Assembly: GCA_028715025.1 (NCBI GenBank)
Contig: JAQTLG010000042.1
Coordinates: 1 to 9,303 of the forward strand
Source: Dehalococcoidia bacterium
GTDB lineage: Bacteria; Chloroflexota; Dehalococcoidia; GIF9; UBA5629
DNA: 9,303 nt
Direction of reading: 5' to 3'
Shown: piece after piece, positions 7,184 through 9,303 of the stretch
Layout of the letters: every line of letters begins with the position of its first letter
Numbering within the stretch: the stretch's first letter is position 1
Notes under the pieces: model-generated
The model's input: only the letters and a program-made list of their open reading frames with translations
Told to the model about the DNA's origin: nothing
Databases searched by the model: none
Position numbers and translations under genes: made by a program

Positions 7184-7189
7184 TATAAT
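7184..7189 (+). promoter_or_regulatory. Candidate -10 box for the methyltransferase gene
   Basis: A perfect TATAAT lies 50 bases before the methyltransferase ATG. TTGCCA at 7156-7161 resembles a -35 but the 22-base spacing is too long. A second TATAAT at 7114-7119 is an alternative. Evidence is motif match only. Confidence 0.3.
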
Positions 7190-7239
7190 GACAGCTTTCT
7201 ATTTTGCCTGTATTTTTAATCTATCTATCGGTGACATAA

Positions 7240-8025
7240 ATGGGCGACATAACTTACGACTGTATCGGTGAGAACTATAACAGAAACCGTGTTGCCGACA
7301 GGCGGATCCTGCAAACGATTATTGACCTCCTGGATCTGCCGGCAAGTAAGCTGATCGTAGACATCGGCGCCGGAACAGGTAACTATGCGAATGCGCTGAC
7401 TGAACCCGGCTACAGGTTATTGGCTGTTGAACCATCCGAGATTATGCGCAAGCAGGCGGTCTTTAACGATAATATCATGTGGATCAACGGCATTGCCGAG
7501 TCTCTCCCTTTAGGGAATGCCTCAATGGACGCCGCCATCATCATCCTGGCTATCCATCATTTCTCCGATCTGGGTGACGCTGCTGACGAGGTGGCCCGTG
7601 TTTGCCCGTTCGGGCCGGTGATATTGTTGACCATGGATCCCAGGCAGGGAGATAAATTCTGGTTTTATGACTATTTCCCTGAAATTGCACGGCATGTTTT
7701 GCATGAATTCCCGCCGTTAAATGAAATAATAGACCTCTTTTCGTGCACCGGACACTGGCAGTGTCAGATTGTTAGATTTCCTTTGCCTCACGACTTTGAA
7801 GATAAGAATATGTGCGCGGGTTGGAACAGGCCGGAGATGTATCTTGACCCCCTGATGAGACAGAATACCTCCGGTTTTGCACTGGCTTCCCCGTCGGTAG
7901 TGCAGAAAGGCATTAATATGCTCGAAAACGATCTTAAGTCCGGGAGATGGGATACACTCAACGGTCACTTAAGAAGACAGCAGAGTTTCGATGCCGGATT
8001 CAGGTTTTTAGTATTTCGAGCGTGA
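7240..8025 (+). CDS. Class I SAM-dependent methyltransferase of unknown substrate
   Basis: This 261-residue cytoplasmic protein has the Methyltransf_11-like fold. The N-terminal YDCIGENYNRNRVADRRI stretch (6-23) is a signature of a subgroup usually annotated only as class I methyltransferase. SAM-binding motif I is VDIGAGTGNY at 40-49, the motif II acidic residue is Glu64 in VEPSEIM, and ALPL-type and AIHHF segments (about 86-108) follow in the expected order. The C-terminal half has the subgroup's WNRPEMYLDP block (195-204) and a GRWDTLNGHL block (235-244), with an FDAGFRFLVF end. Length is normal and nothing is broken. The ATG at 7240 is preceded by GGTGA with 5-base spacing, a modest ribosome site. 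It diverges from the amidohydrolase gene and is followed by the CARDB lipoprotein gene after 113 bases. Small-molecule methylation is likely, but the substrate cannot be read from sequence. Confidence 0.9.
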   Translation: MGDITYDCIGENYNRNRVADRRILQTIIDLLDLPASKLIVDIGAGTGNYANALTEPGYRLLAVEPSEIMRKQAVFNDNIMWINGIAESLPLGNASMDAAIIILAIHHFSDLGDAADEVARVCPFGPVILLTMDPRQGDKFWFYDYFPEIARHVLHEFPPLNEIIDLFSCTGHWQCQIVRFPLPHDFEDKNMCAGWNRPEMYLDPLMRQNTSGFALASPSVVQKGINMLENDLKSGRWDTLNGHLRRQQSFDAGFRFLVFRA

Positions 8026-8138
8026 TATCGTGGTACTAAAGAACATGTTGCCGGATTCCCGCCCTTTTTAGGCTAAACTTTTAGAAAATTCATACGTTTT
8101 ACATCTTGCAACCAAATTAATAGGAGGATGTATTAGTC

Positions 8139-9212
8139 ATGAAGCATTTCCGTTTATACTCATTCCTGGCATTACTTGTAATCATGTCACTGGCAGTCAC
8201 ATCAGCCTGCAGCACGGCAACCACAACGCCTGCTGCACCTACTGCACCTGAAGTTCCGTCCACACCGCCGGTTACCACGGCTCCAATAACGGCGCCCGTT
8301 ACCGGTACCTCAGATCTGGTGATCACCAAAATCTGGCTCGACGGATTGATGGTCAAGTATTCCATTAAAAATATGGGAACTGCGGACTCGCCGCAAACTT
8401 ACACGTATATCTATGTGAATGACCTCATGCCGACTATGGGCGGCTCCAGCTTTGTCGACGTTTTAAAGCCGGGAGAGGAGAAGACACTCGAATTCTCTAA
8501 CTATCAGTGGCCTTACGATCAAGGTTTAATAACACCGGAAGTTGCGGCCAATGTTAATCCCTCAGGCTATATCGATTTACGTTTGCAGAATAACAAGGTC
8601 AAAGTATGTGCTGATGCCAATAATGAAGCTGGAGAAGCGATTGAGACCAATAACTGCAGAGTTATGGTGTTTGGCTTGCTGTGGGATTACGACTTGCTTC
8701 GCGTATCCAATCTGGCCACGTGGCGAAACAATGATGGCGAAATCTCAGATCCGGGAAGCGAGGGGAGCATGACAGGCGCCCATTTCCAGGTGCCCAACGC
8801 TGACATGGAGATGACGCCGCAGCTGGAGATAATACCGCCACAGGTGCCGCAGGGTTGGATGCAGGGAACCTATGGCTATTTTTATTCCGACGGGATGAAT
8901 AGTTCTGCCAAAACAGCAGCCATTATAATTCCTGCCAAATTGCATTTTGTGGCCAGGGTCGGCCTGACAAGCAACTCAACAGGAAGCGATGGAGTGACTC
9001 TCAAGTTCGGCTTTAAAGATCTCAACGATAACGTGACCTGGATTGCCAGCAAGAAAGTCACTACACCGGGAGCGCTCGAAAACTGGGACGTCGACCTGAG
9101 TGACTATGAAGGGCAGAAGTCCTATATCCTACTGCGTGTGGAAGCTGGCGATTCCCCTGTAAAAGACTTTACTATCTGGAACCAGGCGAGATTGATACAG
9201 ATAAACGATTAG
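8139..9212 (+). CDS. Surface lipoprotein with CARDB domain and C-terminal beta-sandwich-like region
   Basis: This 357-residue protein is exported and lipid-anchored. Its signal peptide has Lys2 and Arg5, a hydrophobic core at about 8-20 and the lipobox TSAC, with Cys24 as the acylated residue. Residues 25-56 are a flexible Thr/Ala/Pro tether. Residues about 58-178 look like a CARDB (cell-adhesion related) immunoglobulin-like domain: SDLVITKIWL, KYSIKNMGTADS, LKPGEEKTLEF, and a KVCADANNEAGEAIETNNC end. Cys157 and Cys173 could form a disulphide. Residues about 210-357 are beta-rich, with GSDGVTLKFGFKD and ENWDVDLSDYEGQKSYILLRVEAG, and resemble a ligand- or carbohydrate-binding jelly-roll; this part is inferred. 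AGGAGG at 8122-8127 lies 11 bases before the ATG. The gene is probably transcribed alone, with a terminator-like palindrome 36 bases after the stop. A binding or scaffold role at the cell surface is likely; the ligand is unknown. Confidence 0.9.
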   Translation: MKHFRLYSFLALLVIMSLAVTSACSTATTTPAAPTAPEVPSTPPVTTAPITAPVTGTSDLVITKIWLDGLMVKYSIKNMGTADSPQTYTYIYVNDLMPTMGGSSFVDVLKPGEEKTLEFSNYQWPYDQGLITPEVAANVNPSGYIDLRLQNNKVKVCADANNEAGEAIETNNCRVMVFGLLWDYDLLRVSNLATWRNNDGEISDPGSEGSMTGAHFQVPNADMEMTPQLEIIPPQVPQGWMQGTYGYFYSDGMNSSAKTAAIIIPAKLHFVARVGLTSNSTGSDGVTLKFGFKDLNDNVTWIASKKVTTPGALENWDVDLSDYEGQKSYILLRVEAGDSPVKDFTIWNQARLIQIND

Positions 9213-9247
9213 CACCTTTTGAACATTGAGTAGATGCCCTTAAAGGC

Positions 9248-9294
9248 AAACTACAGGGGTTCGCCATTTTAAATGGCGAACCCCTGTAGTTTTT
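9248..9294 (+). terminator. Long perfect palindrome with T run (rho-independent terminator)
   Basis: Arms at 9248-9269 and 9271-9292 are exact reverse complements of 22 bases around a single T at 9270. The GC-rich part of the stem (CTACAGGGG and CCCCTGTAG at the base) leads straight into TTTTT at 9290-9294, as an intrinsic terminator should for the lipoprotein gene ending at 9212. In RNA the ATTTTAAAT centre would open into the loop. The stem is longer and more perfect than most terminators. Confidence 0.85.
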
Positions 9295-9303
9295 CATTTG
9301 AAT

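Larger units (their letters stand above)
6940..7239. other. Divergent intergenic region without a convincing gene
   Basis: This 300-base AT-rich stretch lies between the divergent amidohydrolase and methyltransferase genes. It holds an imperfect 20-base palindrome at 6995-7014 (TGTT/AACA ends, 8 of 10 positions paired) and an inverted pair ACATGA at 6975-6980 and TCATGT at 6992-6997. Two TATAAT hexamers on the plus strand lie at 7114-7119 and 7184-7189. A 48-codon plus-strand frame runs 7125-7271, but it has no ribosome site. I see no tRNA, riboswitch or longer gene here. Confidence 0.6.

Noticed and set aside
9235..9248. Short inverted repeat TGCC...GGCA just before the terminal palindrome
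   Set aside because: Only four outer pairs and the inner TTAA match, with a mismatch between; it is too weak beside the adjacent 22-base palindrome.

Overview
The window is about 50% GC by eye and carries seven protein-coding genes with no RNA gene, CRISPR array, transposase or phage gene. Two proteins are Gram-positive-style lipoproteins with a Pro/Ala/Thr-rich stretch after the lipid cysteine. Most starts have strong AGGAGG-type ribosome binding sites. One protein is a secreted D-aminoacylase-family amidohydrolase, and the signalling genes are anaerobe-style PAS-GGDEF and HD-GYP proteins. Together this suggests an uncultured Chloroflexota bacterium, perhaps of the Dehalococcoidia type. That assignment is an impression from protein style, not a demonstrated placement.

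Layout from left to right: (1) an orphan lipoprotein of unrecognised family on the + strand (162-1622), preceded by a possible extended -10 promoter. (2) Converging on it, a two-gene minus-strand unit at 1647-4225: a PAS-PAS-GGDEF diguanylate cyclase followed 29 bases later by a six-helix membrane HD-GYP phosphodiesterase. (3) Diverging from the cyclase across an 83-base AT-rich gap with nested palindromes, an MntP-type manganese exporter on the + strand (4309-4887). (4) Another minus-strand pair at 4964-6921: an exported D-aminoacylase-like amidohydrolase followed 14 bases later by a 109-residue four-helix membrane protein. (5) A roughly 300-base divergent intergenic region without a convincing gene. 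(6) A class I SAM-dependent methyltransferase (7240-8025) and then a CARDB-domain lipoprotein (8139-9212), both on the + strand. (7) A very long near-perfect palindrome with a T run, best read as a terminator, at the right edge.

The clearest functional unit is the cyclase/phosphodiesterase pair, which holds both the synthesis and breakdown activities for cyclic di-GMP. The cyclase has an intact active site and an intact product-inhibition site, and the phosphodiesterase has intact HD and GYP motifs. The amidohydrolase and lipoproteins point to an organism that handles peptides or amino-acid derivatives at the cell surface. The other genes look like ordinary housekeeping and accessory functions.

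I found no clear undescribed multi-gene system. The items most worth a second look are the cysteine cluster in the first PAS domain of the cyclase, the altered active-site motif and export signal of the amidohydrolase, the nested palindromes between the cyclase and mntP, and the orphan lipoprotein family.
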